A stretch of 64,000 nucleotides of DNA from Cotesia glomerata (lineage: Eukaryota; Arthropoda; Insecta; Hymenoptera; Braconidae), in NCBI RefSeq assembly GCF_020080835.1, contig NW_025402441.1, positions 62,001 to 126,000 on the forward strand, given 5' to 3'. A program made the translations under genes and the position numbers. Below the pieces are notes generated by a model. It made no database searches, was not told the DNA's origin, and saw only the letters and a program-made list of their open reading frames with translations. Of this stretch, positions 31,736-43,831 are shown piece by piece; positions within the stretch are counted from its first letter, which is position 1; each line of letters opens with the position of its first letter.

Positions 31736-32489
31736 TGTGAAAAAGACAGTACCTGCGTTGCCAATGATGCTGAATTTCCTTGGTAAAGCACTTGCAATAA
31801 TGAGTTGTACACAATGAATTAGTAAGTAAGTTTATGAATACACAATGCACGTGTTGTTGGTCACCGCGTGTAGATATATTATGGCGGTTGGCACGCAAGC
31901 AGCTGTTGACATCGGGAGGTTGACTGGCAGAGTGCGCGTCAATCGCCGCACCTCTGGTGAGGTTAAGTGCGAACTTACCACATGTTTTGGCGCGAACATG
32001 TAGTATTTACGCAACAGGAACCATTCTCATAATGGTATAGGAATAGTTCCTATAATTTTCTTTCCGTGTATAAATATAATCATATTAACTGATTATTTTC
32101 TAATAATAATAAAGGTTCCATTTATAACCGTCTATAGCGACAATATTTACCTAACAAAGTAATAATAAATTTTCATAGAGTCACGATCTCGTTTAATTAC
32201 ATAGTAATACTTCATGAATTCTTCGATTTCAATGTAATATTTATTAAGGGGGTATTATAGTCTAGAGGTCTGAATTTCGAGCGTTTTTTAACAATTAATA
32301 TAAAAGAAGCAGTTAATATTTTTATTATACAATTTTTTATCATTTGTTTATTGAAATTTCAAGAATACAAAAAAATACATTTAAAAAAAAATAAATTTTC
32401 AAAAAGATATAAGTCCTTGAAGTAGAGAAAAAAAGGCCGTGTCCTCGTGAAAAGGATTTCTAAAAATTAAAAATTAAAAATGAGTATTG
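31736..32489. other. No gene recognised
   Basis: Includes a GC-richer block at 31850-31990 with short frames only, then AT-rich sequence. Nothing further supported. Confidence 0.4.
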
Positions 32490-32579
32490 TATAAGACAAT
32501 ACATTTTTCATTAAAAAAATTTTAATGGAAATTAATTTATGTTCCATTAAAAAAAAAAATAATGAGTAGTAATAATTGA

Positions 32580-32615
32580 TTTCATTACTCATTAATATAG
32601 TAATGAGTAATGAAA
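32580..32615. other. Perfect 15 bp palindrome arms
   Basis: tttcattactcatta, six-base loop, taatgagtaatgaaa. It lies inside a region of repeated attaaa/aatgagt words at 32490-32640. Confidence 0.55.
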
Positions 32616-32779
32616 CGCCAATGCATTAATTAAAGTAATGCATTTTTTGTAACTCTGATTAATATTAATAAAAGTATAGTCCAGCTTTACAATAGTTGTA
32701 TCGTAAATTTTCCCAGAAATTTTTTCCTGTGTGGAGTAAAAAAAATTATATAGAATTCTATATGATTCATATATAATTG

Positions 32780-33190
32780 TATCCGAACAAAAACAGTTTG
32801 ACTGTAAAAAAAAAATCGCGCCGTCTACGTTCATAAGACTATTAAGAAAAAAAAATTTTATTTCTTTATAAAAAGATATAAAATAAAAAATTAAAAAATC
32901 CAAGTTACCGATATGATTATATATGATTTTCGGAAATTAAAAAAAATTTTATTGTAAATTTAAAAATTAAAAGAAACAATTTTGGAACGTATTTAGTGTG
33001 CGTGGTTACAAAATATTTCACTTTTTATGTCATATAATTTTAATATCATATAAAAAAAAAAAAAATTAAAATAAATTTGAAAAAAAATTTGTATCCTCAA
33101 AAAACCGTTCTGCTTACGGTATATACATACTCGGTAGTCTGGCTTGAGAACGGAACTTGGCACCAGACTCTATCGAGTCTGTTGATATGA
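32780..33190 (+). repeat. Single-arm member of the foldback family
   Basis: Starts tccgaacaaaaacagttt, carries the arm found at 6427-6592 and ends with the gcagaacgg/ctggcgccaag block found inverted at 4335-4460. This copy links the scattered fragments into one ~410 bp family. Confidence 0.65.
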
Positions 33191-33289
33191 ATTATATATA
33201 CATCTATATAATTGTAAATGAATTACATATGCTTCTATATAATTAGATATGAATCATATATAATGATATATAGTTTTTTTTACTCGGGT

Positions 33290-33705
33290 ATGCCTTTATA
33301 TGAGTACATAAGACTACTTATGTGCTGGTAAGGGTATGAGTATATCAGACTGTATGAATCCATATCAAGTTATATCAACCCTGATCAGGGATTTTTTATT
33401 CAAGTTTATCAAAGTATATATAACTTTATAAGGTTATATCAGGGCATATCAGAACCTATTAAAAAATAATGTAAAATTAGATATGAGCATATCAAGCTAT
33501 ATCAAGTCTGATATAGACATATCAAATTGATAAGGCTTGATCAGGCCTGATATGGCCAATTTTCATATCAGGCCATATCAGGACATATAAAAAATTAAAT
33601 ATGGACATATCAGATCATATTAGACCAGATATGAACATATCAAAAATTTTTATATGGCCTTATCAGCTCATATCAAGCCTGATCAGAATATTTTTTCACG
33701 GGTGA
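33290..33705. repeat. Word-repetitive element built on 'atatcagg'
   Basis: Flanked by actcgggta and acgggtgagt. The interior is dense with catatcaggccatatcagg, gatatggacatatcag and related words on both strands. The right end, inverted (acccgtgaaaaaat), resembles the start of the 36866 element (acccgggaaaaaat). No coding capacity. Confidence 0.5.
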
Positions 33706-33734
33706 GTAGCGGTCTGACTGTATAATATGTACGT

Positions 33735-33835
33735 GCGCCCCCTTCTACTATTTTTCAAGCCCCTTCTCTACAAAACAGACTATAGCTCTCTCACTTAAAG
33801 AAGAAAACGGACGATTGAAATTGTGAGTAGAGATT
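33735..33835 (-). repeat. Dispersed repeat shared with 63045-63155
   Basis: The reverse complement reads gagagagctatagtctg, then agagaaggggcttgaaaa. The same order occurs at 63090-63150. Possibly a piece of an LTR. Confidence 0.5.
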
Positions 33836-34788
33836 CAAGGTCGACCGTTAAAGGGTTAACTCAGTTTAATTAGAAATATAACGGATTAAATTTTGGTATA
33901 AATTGACACAGTGATTCAAACGTTTTTCAAAAGAAATATTTCAATGCAGCAGAATCGTTTCGAAAGCTGTAAAATTTTTACAAGCTTTATATTCATCTCA
34001 TTAATTGTAAGAAGTTCCAGAAATAGCACATGGGTAACCGTTTACTAGATTTTTAACTTTCCGCGGTAAAAATTCAAGATTTTCCAAAATGGTGAAATAA
34101 TTCCCGACTAGAAATGACTTTTGGATTTTCCAGCGTATACATCTGGACCTGATTAGGTCCTGAAAAGGCGCGCCCAATTGGAAAATCTCTACAAGGGCTT
34201 AATTAGCTTCCAATCGGAAAATCCCAACGTAAAAATGAACCATTTTAACTCAATTGTTTTCAACCTGATTTTCAAAAATCAGAGTATTATCGATAGATTT
34301 TGCTGGATAGATTTTGAGAAATCGTAAGAAAGATGGAAGTCACCAATAAAGTTGGTTTTAAATCCTTTCATATCTCTGCCTAATATGTGTATTAAAATAA
34401 ATGTTTAGTATTAAGAACAAATATTATTTTGAAAGTGACGATTAGATTTGTCATAACTGTCGTAAGTGACTCATATATCTGTGTCTCAAGGACTATCCTT
34501 TACTCATATTTTTCTGATAAGACATACAATTTTATCATTTTCTTTTATCAGTAGATTATTATTGATATTGAATTGGAAACCAGCACAAGTGTAAATTTCA
34601 GTGCATTTTCTTAACTATTTTTAAGTTGAAAAATCATTACATAGTTTAATGAGAAATTTTAAAAAACAATAATGAAGAATTTTAAGTATTGTTTTTTTTT
34701 TTATTTTATCCGTTTCATGAAAATTTGTGAATGTGGTAAGTAGTCCAGCTTATTATTATTTAATACGTGCAAGAAAATATAATAACCC
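33836..34788. other. Mostly unannotated; possible short 'cccgactagaaat' element at 34104-34230
   Basis: A cccgactagaaat end like that at 10690 occurs at 34104, with a short region of ggattttcc/ggaaaatc words after it. The rest is AT-rich. Confidence 0.35.
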
Positions 34789-35005
34789 CCACACAGTAAA
34801 AAATTTTGCGTCATTGCGTCAAAAAATTTTGTGTTAAAAATTTTTATGTTAAATATTTTACATTTTTTTGTGTTAATTTAACATTTTTCTGTATTAATTT
34901 AACACAATTAATGTTAAATTTACACATAAAAGTGTTAAATATTTAACACAAAAATTTTTAATACAAAATTTTTTGACGCAATGACGCAAAATTTTTTAGT
35001 GGGCA
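34789..35005. mobile_element. ~215 bp palindromic MITE
   Basis: cacacagtaaaaaattttg... and, inverted from the right, cccactaaaaaattttg. The arms continue ~75 bp with gcgtcattgcgtcaaaa and gtgttaaatattt words around an aatttaacac centre. Target duplication unclear. Confidence 0.6.
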
Positions 35006-35135
35006 TGCACATTTTTATGGTTTCACGACAAAAGACTCGCAGAAAAAATACCTGTGACCATGTAAAGCAGAGAATAATTATTTTTTTCCAAAAAACGATG
35101 GCAGATTCTTGTAGATAATTTATTTTAGTTTTTCA

Positions 35136-35203
35136 AACCACTGTGATATTTAGGTATTTTGTTTGTCGGCCACTGTGATGTTCAGGTATTTTGTTTGTCG
35201 GTC
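35136..35203 (+). repeat. 34 bp tandem duplication
   Basis: ccactgtgat(a/g)tt(t/c)aggtattttgtttgtcgg occurs twice head to tail. Confidence 0.65.
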
Positions 35204-35505
35204 TTTTATTATTACCTTACCAATTTTTACGACTTCAATCAATAAAAAATCTTTTAATTGAAGGCTTCATATCTATATTAATCTAAAATTAAAGCCTTAT
35301 AAATAACAAAAAAAGAAAAGTTAATTTTTTTAATCAATATCGTTTTATCATCTTGTGATCTATTTATACAATTCAGTAGACCAGGTCAAAACTGGGTAAA
35401 ATATGAAGTGTGATTTTAAATCGCTATTGAGATCGTTTTCAGTTAGTATATTCATTTTTTATAAGAATGAGAGAGATATCCGGGAAAATTTTTTTTAGAT
35501 ATACA

Positions 35506-35830
35506 TTAGGGTGATTTTTTTTTTTGCTTGATGTCTCAAAAGTTTCTTTAGAATAAAAAAAAATTTTTCCCGCTTGAAAAAAAATTTTAATTCCAATCAT
35601 AGATTAGCCTCAAAGGTCCCCTTTCCCATTTAAATAACATGAAAAAAAAATTTTTGTTTAAGAAAACAATTTTTTCGCGTGAAAAAAAAAAAAAGTAAAA
35701 ATTCTTTGACAAATATTTCTTGTGAGAAATTAAATTCTCTACAAAATTGATCTGATATAAAATTTTCATAACTTGAACGGTTTAAAAGTAATAGGCCCTC
35801 AAAGTTGAATCAAGTTTTTATGGATTTTAC
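35506..35830 (+). repeat. 'ttagggtga' interspersed repeat, copy 1
   Basis: Begins ttagggtgatttttttt, then cttgatgtctcaaaagttt, then the attagcctcaaaggtcccc block. Related copies are at 37101-37420 and, inverted, 58181-58330. Confidence 0.55.
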
Positions 35831-35904
35831 ATGAATGCACATAAAGAGATTTTTTAAATTTTCACTTCTTATCATCATTTTCAAACAAAAATAACATTAT
35901 TTAT

Positions 35905-36190
35905 GGGCAACCAAGCTTGGTGCACCGATATTGGACTATGCTTGGGCTAAGACTGGGTAATCAGCCTTGGCCAACCCAATGATTAGCCAAGCCTGGGCCA
36001 AGACTGGTTCGCCATAGAATGGCCGAGACAAAAGAACCCAGCCTTGGGCCAAGACTGGGCAGCCAAGCCTTGGCCGGCCCAATGATTACGCGAGCTTGGG
36101 CCAGAACTGGGTTCTCCAGCCATGGCTGTTGAATGGCAACCCAGATTTCAGCCAGAATTGGGTAACCTAGCCTTAGCCATTCAATGGGAA
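35905..36190. repeat. Word-repetitive element built on 'ttgggccaagactgggt'
   Basis: Repeated variants of gccaagcctgggccaagact, ggccggcccaatgattac and their inverses. Same architecture as the 10079, 33290 and 36866 elements, with different words. Non-coding. Confidence 0.5.
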
Positions 36191-36575
36191 ATCCAAACTT
36201 AATGAATCATTAAGTAATAGAATTTTAAATTTAAATTTAATATTTAAATTTAAACTGTCAATATTTATTGTTTAACGAATATTTATTGGCAAATGCTAAA
36301 ATTGAAAATTTATTATTTAACTAAAACAATTGCATATCGTCGCAATTGATAAGGTCTTAAAAAAAATGAAAATATAATAATTTACAGTTGAATTTTTAAT
36401 ATTAATAGTTTACAGATTAAAATTTATAGCAAGATATTAAAAATATACAGAACGATGTTCAAAGTCTAAAGTAATATAAAAACTTGACTCTTGCATTTTT
36501 TTAACTAATAAAAATTTGTAAAAATTAGTTAATTTTCATCAAAACACAATATTAAATAACATAAATTATATAAAT

Positions 36576-36800
36576 AACTAGCAGTTCGCCCCGGCTTCGC
36601 ACGGCTATTTAACAAAAATTTCAATATTAATTATGATGTTATATAGCTTATGTCACCCGGGAATAGTGTAGCTTCCCAACAGTGAAAGAATTTTTCAAAT
36701 CGGTTCAGTAGTTTCGGAGCCTATTCAATGCAAACAAACAAACAAACAAACAAACAAACAAACAATCAAATCTTTCCTCTTTATAATATTAGCATAGATA
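36576..36800 (+). mobile_element. RTE/SINE-type repeat with (AAAC)n tract
   Basis: Contains ctagcagttcgccccggctt, then aatcggttcagtagtttcgg, an (AAAC)n run at ~36730-36765 and the end ctttataatattagcatag. This word order is widespread in insect non-LTR/SINE repeats. Only the 3' part is present. Confidence 0.55.
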
Positions 36801-36865
36801 AACCGTCACACTTCGTCACCATATAGATTTAGCTTATACGAATGATGAGACGTACATTAGCTTAT

Positions 36866-37590
36866 CGGTGTACCCGGGAAAAAATGATCAGGACTGATCA
36901 GACCTGTTCATATCTGATCAGGCCTGAAATTAGGCCTGATCAGACCTGTCCATGCCTGTTCATGTCTGAACCGTTAAATACGCTCAGACCTGATCAGACC
37001 TGATCAAGCTTGTTCATACCTGCTCATGTCTGTTCATGTCTGAAGCGTTAAATACGCTCAGACCTGATCAGACCTGATCAAGCCTGTTCATGCCTGCTCA
37101 TTAGGGTGTGTCAATTTTAGGCGACTTTTTTGTTTCACCGAAAAAACAGGCTAAAAACTTGCATGAAGTTGAGAACAGAAGCCTGTTTAAAGCGGAGCTC
37201 TTAATATTAATATTTAGAGGTGTCTGTCCCTAATTTTTCATTTCCCATTAGAATAACATGGGAAAAAAAATTCTTTTTTTTGTTTGTTTTTCTAGCTCAG
37301 CATACGCACTTCATATAAATAAGTCCATAGCATATTCTTGTAGAGAATTCAACGCTCTACAAAAAAATGTCTCTTAAACTTTTATCATAAAAACAGCCGT
37401 TCCAAAGTTATTCAGACGTAAACTTGTCCATGCCTGTTCATGTCTGAAGTGTTAAATACGCTCAGACCTGATCAGACCTGATCAAGCCTGTTCATGCCTG
37501 CTCATGTCTATTCATGTCTGAAGCGTTAAATACGCTCAGGCCTGATCATACCTGTCCATGTCTGATCATGTCTGATCTAGCCTAATAGAA
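36866..37590. repeat. Word-repetitive tandem array ('gatcagacctgatcaagcc'), interrupted
   Basis: Starts acccgggaaaaaatgatc. Units of roughly 70 bp contain gacctgatcagacctgatca, gcctgttcatgcctg and gaagcgttaaatacgctca (itself palindromic). The array is split by a 'ttagggtg' repeat at 37101-37420 and resumes at ~37430. Confidence 0.6.
37101..37420 (+). repeat. 'ttagggtg' interspersed repeat, copy 2
   Basis: ttagggtgtgtcaatttt..., ...tcatttcccattagaataac..., ...tctacaaaaaaatgtctc. Inserted within the gatcagacc array. Confidence 0.5.
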
Positions 37591-37646
37591 AAGGATTAAA
37601 GCTCCATATATCAGCTGACAAGAATTATTCACGCATTTATTTATTT

Positions 37647-38216
<570 letters not shown>

Positions 38217-39579
38217 ATCAAGGGAGTGCGCAATTAAAATTATAAAAACTCCAGGCACAAATATTATGTCTAAATAATCTCTCGGTGGTGCGGCGTCAGC
38301 CAGGCACTCAAGTCGGCTGAAGGTCATCGCCATTTCGCGTTCGGTCACAATCATTAGTTTAAGAATTGAGTCACTAGAATTTATTTGAAATATTGTATAA
38401 AATTTATTAATCAGAAATCTTTAGAATGTCATTAAGAATTTAGTCAGTATAATTTACTTAAAATATTAGATGAAATTTATTTATTAGAATTTACTTAAAA
38501 TAATATTTGGAATTTATTTATCAGAAAATGATTAAGAAGTTATTTAAAATAATATTCAGAATAAATTTAAGAATAATCGAGACCAAAATCAAAACCAGAA
38601 TAAAATTAAGAATGATTTTAAGAACAAGTTAGAAATAAAAGTACTAAATATTTAATTAATGAAACCAGGAATTATTTCGGTTCATTAATTTACTACGTAG
38701 GCAGAGTTTGGATTGACTTTACTAGGAATAATTTCGGTTGGTCAATTCATGACTTCGGTGCCATGTAGAACAAATTGTCTTTGGTAATTGAGTTAAGTGA
38801 ATTTATTTAATTAATTGCATAAAGTAAAATCAGTAAAACGTTTTAAAGAAATTTTAGTAAAATCATTGGGAATAAAATTAATTAGAGTCAGCAAAATCAT
38901 TTATAATAAAAATTTAATTGTTTAAAATAAAATTGTTTATAATAGAATTAGAATCAGTCAAAATCACTAATGTAAATTAGTTAATTAAAAGTAGAGAATG
39001 AAAATTTCTAAAAATTCGTCAGAGAAAAAATTACACCAAAAACTTGCGACAGAGACGCAAGACCGAGCGAGAGCGTCAGCCATCTTGTCCCACGCGAAAA
39101 CGCTGAGTAGAGGACACTCAAGGTCGAGACTAAAATCTTACTGTGTTGCTAGGCAGAATGTAATCCTCTGTTAAAATAAAATAAAATAAATGCTAAGTTT
39201 TTCAAGCAACACAATAGAAAGTAAAACGAAATAATTTAGGTAAAATAAAACTTGGTTATTCGAGGACAAGTAAAATGGTTTAGTAAAAATAAATCAAATA
39301 AAATCAATTGATAAATTTTTAGTTCATAAAATTAAGTTCTTAATTAAATAAAATTAACTCATAAATTCTGGGAAAATAATTCGGAGTAAATTAACAACGA
39401 CCTAATAAGATATTTAATAATTTCTGGTAAAATAAATTAGACAAAGTAAAATAATTTGACAAAAACAATTTATAAAATAAATTAAGTAAATTCAGTAATA
39501 ATTAATTTGTAAAATCTCAGAAATAACGAATGCTTTGTTGGCAGATTATTAAGACCTCTGCCAATAGATTTTAATCTAT
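38217..39579. other. Purine-skewed AT-rich stretch, no gene
   Basis: The plus strand is dominated by aaaataaaatt/agaatttat words with few C. GC islands occur at 38270-38350 and 39040-39130. Short repeated phrase aggaat(t/a)atttcggtt at 38670 and 38728. It could be an internal region of a decayed element. Confidence 0.35.
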
Positions 39580-39960
39580 TAATTCAAGATACGAAGACCT
39601 CCCCTGGCGGTTTCATGCTTACGGTAAATCCGCGGTGACTCCATAGTAAAAAGATGGTCGATTCACGGTCGTTTTACGTGACGGCTATTTCACTATCTAG
39701 TTAGGGTTGTAGTACGGTGAAATCACTGTCGAATGGTAAATAAATGTTGACTTATCAGCAGTTCTATGGTGAAAAGACCGTTCCTAATTCGTGGAACTAG
39801 CATTTCTGTTGTCGGAATGGCATGCTTCTACTGCAAAAAAATGATCATTTCAAAGTAAACACCTCATAAACTCATAGTGATATCACTGTGGACCTACTAC
39901 GGTTCGACGATCGTTCGACCGTCAACTCACGGTAAAATCACCTTCTTTTCACCGTACATA
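39580..39960. repeat. Word-repetitive element built on 'cacggtaaaatcac'
   Basis: Variants of tttacggtgaaatcactg, tcacggtcgttttac and gttcgacgatcgttcgacc recur in both orientations. Similar style to the other word-repeat elements. Confidence 0.4.
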
Positions 39961-40088
39961 CTCGTTCGTTTTCTTCCGGACAAATGATGTAAATGCTGTT
40001 CAATTATTATTTTATAAACAGTGTAGAGTGCTGAACTCTATTGATATTTCACATTAAATTTAGTTATTTGTAGTTAATTTTCAGAATA

Positions 40089-40153
40089 AAAAAATTAGGA
40101 AAACGGTTGACCCTAAAGGCCATCCCTGCAACTTCCCGCTAATTCCATACTTA
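40089..40153 (-). repeat. TG-repeat copy G, 3' terminal segment
   Basis: Reverse-complement family end: aaattaggaaaacggttgac...catccctgcaacttcccgctaa. It is cut at tta (40151-40153) by a DNA transposon and resumes at 42837. Confidence 0.82.
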
Positions 40154-40479
40154 CAAGGGGAGGATACGACCTTGGGGAAACCGATTTTGATAATCTTTGA
40201 CGTAGTGGTAGTACACTATGTGGGTATACTACCTCTGAAATACTAAAGTGCAATACTCAAAAATGGCTGAGAAAAACGCACTCAAAGTTTACCCAGCACT
40301 ATAATATATTAATAGGTAAATAATTGATACATTAAATTATTCTTTAATAAAAAATTTTTCAATTTGAAACTTCATTTCTATAAATTATCTGCGGTGGTAC
40401 AAACAAATAATAAGTCGAAAATTAAATGGAAAATTATACATTTTTTTAATTAATTAAAGCAATATTTTATAATTACGTA

Positions 40480-42258
40480 TTATGAGATATTATTACATGA
40501 TCCTGAGTGATACTTATGATAAAAAAATTCAAAACAAAAAGTTTTTCTACACCAAGAACAACAAATAAATGCTGCTTTTTTACAATGACACGGTATTTTT
40601 AAACGGTCTAATGAGAAACACCCATCATTGACATTAGTAAAAAAATTTCTTGTGTCACAAAGCCCGCTGGCGAACCAGGTATATTCCATCATATCTCGAA
40701 ATATTGGCGCTGACAATTGGTGATGAATAATCGAATGAATTTTTATGCAATCCTCTCGGGAATGAATTTCATAATTCTTGTCTAGAAGTTCAGCGGTACG
40801 TTGCAATCGTTTGATAAAATTTTTCATTTGTCTATAGAAATAGACATCACATGGTTGAACTAATGGAGTACATTTTGGAGGTATAACTTTAAATGTGCAT
40901 GTAGGCATTTTTTATCATCCTGAAATATTTCATCATATAATTCTGGCTTCACTTGTCCTGTCCACCAGTCAATAATTAAAAGAAATTTATTTTTTTGAAC
41001 ATATGGCATTAAACATTTCTCTAGAAAATTTTTATAGAGAGTAGTTGTCAGTTTTCCTGATTTTGATGATGTGACAATAACATTTTTGTATTTTTTTAAA
41101 TATTCTTCTACGTTTTTCTTTATTCTTGGCCCAAAATCACCTGTAGGCTCTTGCAAACAAATAAAAATATGTGGTAGTAATTTTCCAGATAATGTTATGC
41201 TATATTGTGCAGTATATGAGTGTGACACCTTGGTCATGTCTTGTACTTTTGCAAACACTGTTTTGCTTCCTTTTTCCGTCAGTGTCCTATTAAACATTGA
41301 TTGGTATTGACATCCTGAAAATATGAATTTTAAAAATCTAATGATTAACTTCGATTAAATTTAATAATGGAATAAAAAATAATTAGTTTACCGTTAGAAA
41401 ATTTATATACCTGTTTGATCTGTATTAATAACGAAGTCACTATCGAAGTTAGATATCAATTGTTTTGTTTGAATGCGAAACATTTCTGCAGAGGCGATAA
41501 TTTCTGGCATGGTGTGAACTTCTTTGTCTGTTACAAATTTTGTAATTTTGCGTTGACGAATGTTGTGTCTTTGTTTAAATTTTTTTACCCATGGGTCGGA
41601 CGCTGTAAATTGAAGATTAGGAAACTGGCTGGCTGCAGCTAAAGCCCATTGCTGCAGATTTCGTGTAGTCACTTGTTGATAATTTTGTCTTGCCTCGACG
41701 AAGCGGTCATACGTCCAAGAATCAATCACATGATATTTATCAAATTTAGTTCCACCATGTTCAACATCTTTTTCCCATACTTTCAAATGATCCATTCTCT
41801 TCAAATGACTATATCCATTTTTTTGTAATGTCTCTAGTTTCCATGAAGGGTGAGCTTTTGCTATGTTTAAAACTTTAATTTTATATTCCAGAGGAATATA
41901 ATCCATCATTTTTTGTTTTTTTTTTTTCATCTGGAACATAGTCATCAACTGAATTATCTTCTACTGCTTCAAAATTTCCGTCTGGGCATTCTTCTTGAGC
42001 ATGAATCAATTCTTGATCGCTTACGAACTTCTTTTTATTTAACATATCTAACGTATTATCATATAATTCTCTACTAATCAACATAGCATCTTCAGATAGA
42101 GTGTCAGAAGATGTTTTTGCAATTAAATCACTTTCAAGAAGTAAACCTTCATAATACACTACTCCATCTTTTAGCCGTTGCTTCGATAAATCACTATGTA
42201 AGGATGTATCAAGAGTGTTTTCATCTCCATGAGAAGAACTGGCTTCGCTTGATGACAT
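40480..42258 (-). pseudogene. CENP-B/DDE-type transposase with one intron and two A-run frameshifts
   Basis: The ATG at 42258 opens an acidic N-terminus (MSSSEASSSHGDENT). After a frame change in the A-rich run near 41920-41935 comes a CENP-B/Tc5-like DNA-binding region (SDPWVKKFKQRHNIRQRK), then the catalytic domain: first Asp in FVINTDQTG, second in LLIIDWWTGQ, third in PLVQPCDV. A second frame change lies in the A run near 40905. The 3' end encodes a Cys/His cluster (CHCKKAAFICCSWC ... HKYHSGSC) that may bind zinc. Position 41315-41410 is a 96-nt intron with GT...AG ends that splits the codon after NTDQT. The A-run shifts may be decay or assembly errors. It groups loosely with pogo/Tigger-like enzymes, but the TTA duplication is unusual for them. 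Confidence 0.75.
41315..41410 (-). other. Intron in the transposase gene
   Basis: The minus strand reads acag|gtatat ... ttttcag|gatgtc. Splicing joins NTDQT-G-CQYQS without a stop, whereas reading through hits a stop immediately. Confidence 0.75.
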
Positions 42259-42836
42259 TTTATAAATTATAAAACAATTTTTAAAGTAAATTTCACTGCA
42301 CAAATACGTCGGTTCGTGTCGAAATTCAGAAACTAACTGCTATAGTCAAGCTTCTGAAAAAGTGGTTAGACTAACATAGGTTCAAGGACAACAACATGAC
42401 TATTCTTCCGGTGGGCCAACAGAGCTCGAATCGATGTACAGTTTACAATAACTCGAGGACAAGAATTATTGTACCCTCATACCATATTCGACCCTTCTTA
42501 TTATCTGGCGCAGGTATATATTTTTCAGTTAAACTTATAATGAATATGAGAGTTATAAGAATTATTCATGAATTACAAATATCTCATGATATACACCGTA
42601 GATTATTTAGAGAAATGAAGTTGAAAATAAAAAAATATTTTATTAAAGAATAATTTAATGTATCAATTATTTACCTATTAATATATTATAGTGCTGAGTA
42701 AACTTTGAGTGCGTTTTTCTCAGCCATTTTTGAGTATTGCACTTTAGTATTTCAGAGGTAGTATACCCACATGGTGTACTATCACTGCGTCAAAGATTAC
42801 CCAAATCCGTTTCCTCAAGGTCGTATCCTCTCCTTG

Positions 42837-43241
42837 TTAGGCGCTTAAAATTGCACCAATTACGTTTTTGAGCTCTTCGAGCTTAAAAATACAATTTATG
42901 GGTTATTTTGAGCTCTCCGAGCTTTTTTCGGTTTTCTTTCGTTCACAATATCTCTCGAACGAATCAACCGATTTTGACCGGACTGGTGGCGATCGACGTG
43001 GTTTTTTGAGGTTAAGAGCTGATTAGTTTTGGAATTGAACCATAAAGCCGTTTAAAAGTTATTCCAAAAAAACCACATTTGAAAAAAAATTTTTTTTCAG
43101 TTTTTTGAAGATTTCTCAAAATTTATTGATCTGAATCGGTCCAAATAGTTTTTAAAATCTAAGTTTGGTCAAGCTCTTTCGAATGGCACCAACCACGATG
43201 AAATCGGTCAAGCCGTTCAAAAGTTATAAGCGGTTAACATA

Positions 43242-43290
<49 letters not shown>
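42837..43290 (-). repeat. TG-repeat copy G, middle segment to (CA)n
   Basis: Resumes after the DNA transposon with ttaggcgcttaaaattg. It runs through cgaatcaaccgattttgacc and aaccacgatgaaatcggtc to the (CA)n tract at 43246-43290, where LINE family B copy 1 begins. Confidence 0.85.
43246..43290. repeat. (CA)n microsatellite, 5' junction of LINE family B copy 1
   Basis: About 22 CA units ending exactly at the LINE start (tcggggcaaaag). Confidence 0.9.
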
Positions 43291-43292
<2 letters not shown>

Positions 43293-43831
43293 GGGGCAAA
43301 AGAGATACTGCTACCGGGCGCGTCTCCCCGAGCGGATGGGAGAACGCTCGCTGTCCTTGGATGACACTTAATCTCTTAGTTGATGAGGTACAGCGGGTAG
43401 GAGCCAAGCAAAATAACCAAACAAAATACGCTCCCGTGGACAAAACTCCCCTTTAATGGGTTGGTCGCACTAACTGACCTAACAAGACGATCGTTCTCTG
43501 CTGTGACCCACTGGGAGTGACCGGAACCTGTATCGTAGTTTCCGACGATGCAGGCCACGGCTGATGTGAGCTTGCTCTACCGAGGTGTAAGTTGCAGCAG
43601 TGGATCAGGAGCCAGCCACTTCGGGCCTTGATCAGGAAGTACGCAGTGAGTGTTAGAGATCGGAATCTTCACCGCTCCGAGCGAGTCTAGTCCGTCCGTG
43701 TATTCCGGGACTGGCTAAGTGTCGGCTAGGCCTCAGGGAACTGGGGTAGGAGTACTATCTCCGAGGGTACACCCGTTCTTAGTTATGGCAACCCGCTCCA
43801 CTTCGTACGATGCGCTGGTAAATTAAAAAGT

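Larger units (their letters stand above)
40154..42836 (-). mobile_element. 2683 bp DNA transposon, 203 bp inverted repeats, TTA duplication
   Basis: Left end CAAGGGGAGGATACGACC, right end (inverted) CAAGGAGAGGATACGACC. The arms match over ~200 bp (40154-40356 and 42634-42836). TTA at 40151-40153 and 42837-42839 flanks it. Removing element plus one TTA restores the TG-repeat reading seen in copy H (ccatacttgggcgctt). It carries a transposase pseudogene on the minus strand. Confidence 0.85.

Noticed and set aside
31830..32014. Antisense host exon
   Set aside because: GC-richer short frames without recognisable motifs or paired splice sites.
40089..40153. Helitron 3' end (ctaa followed by T in the TG-repeat)
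   Set aside because: No convincing hairpin upstream of ctaa and no TC start at the other end.
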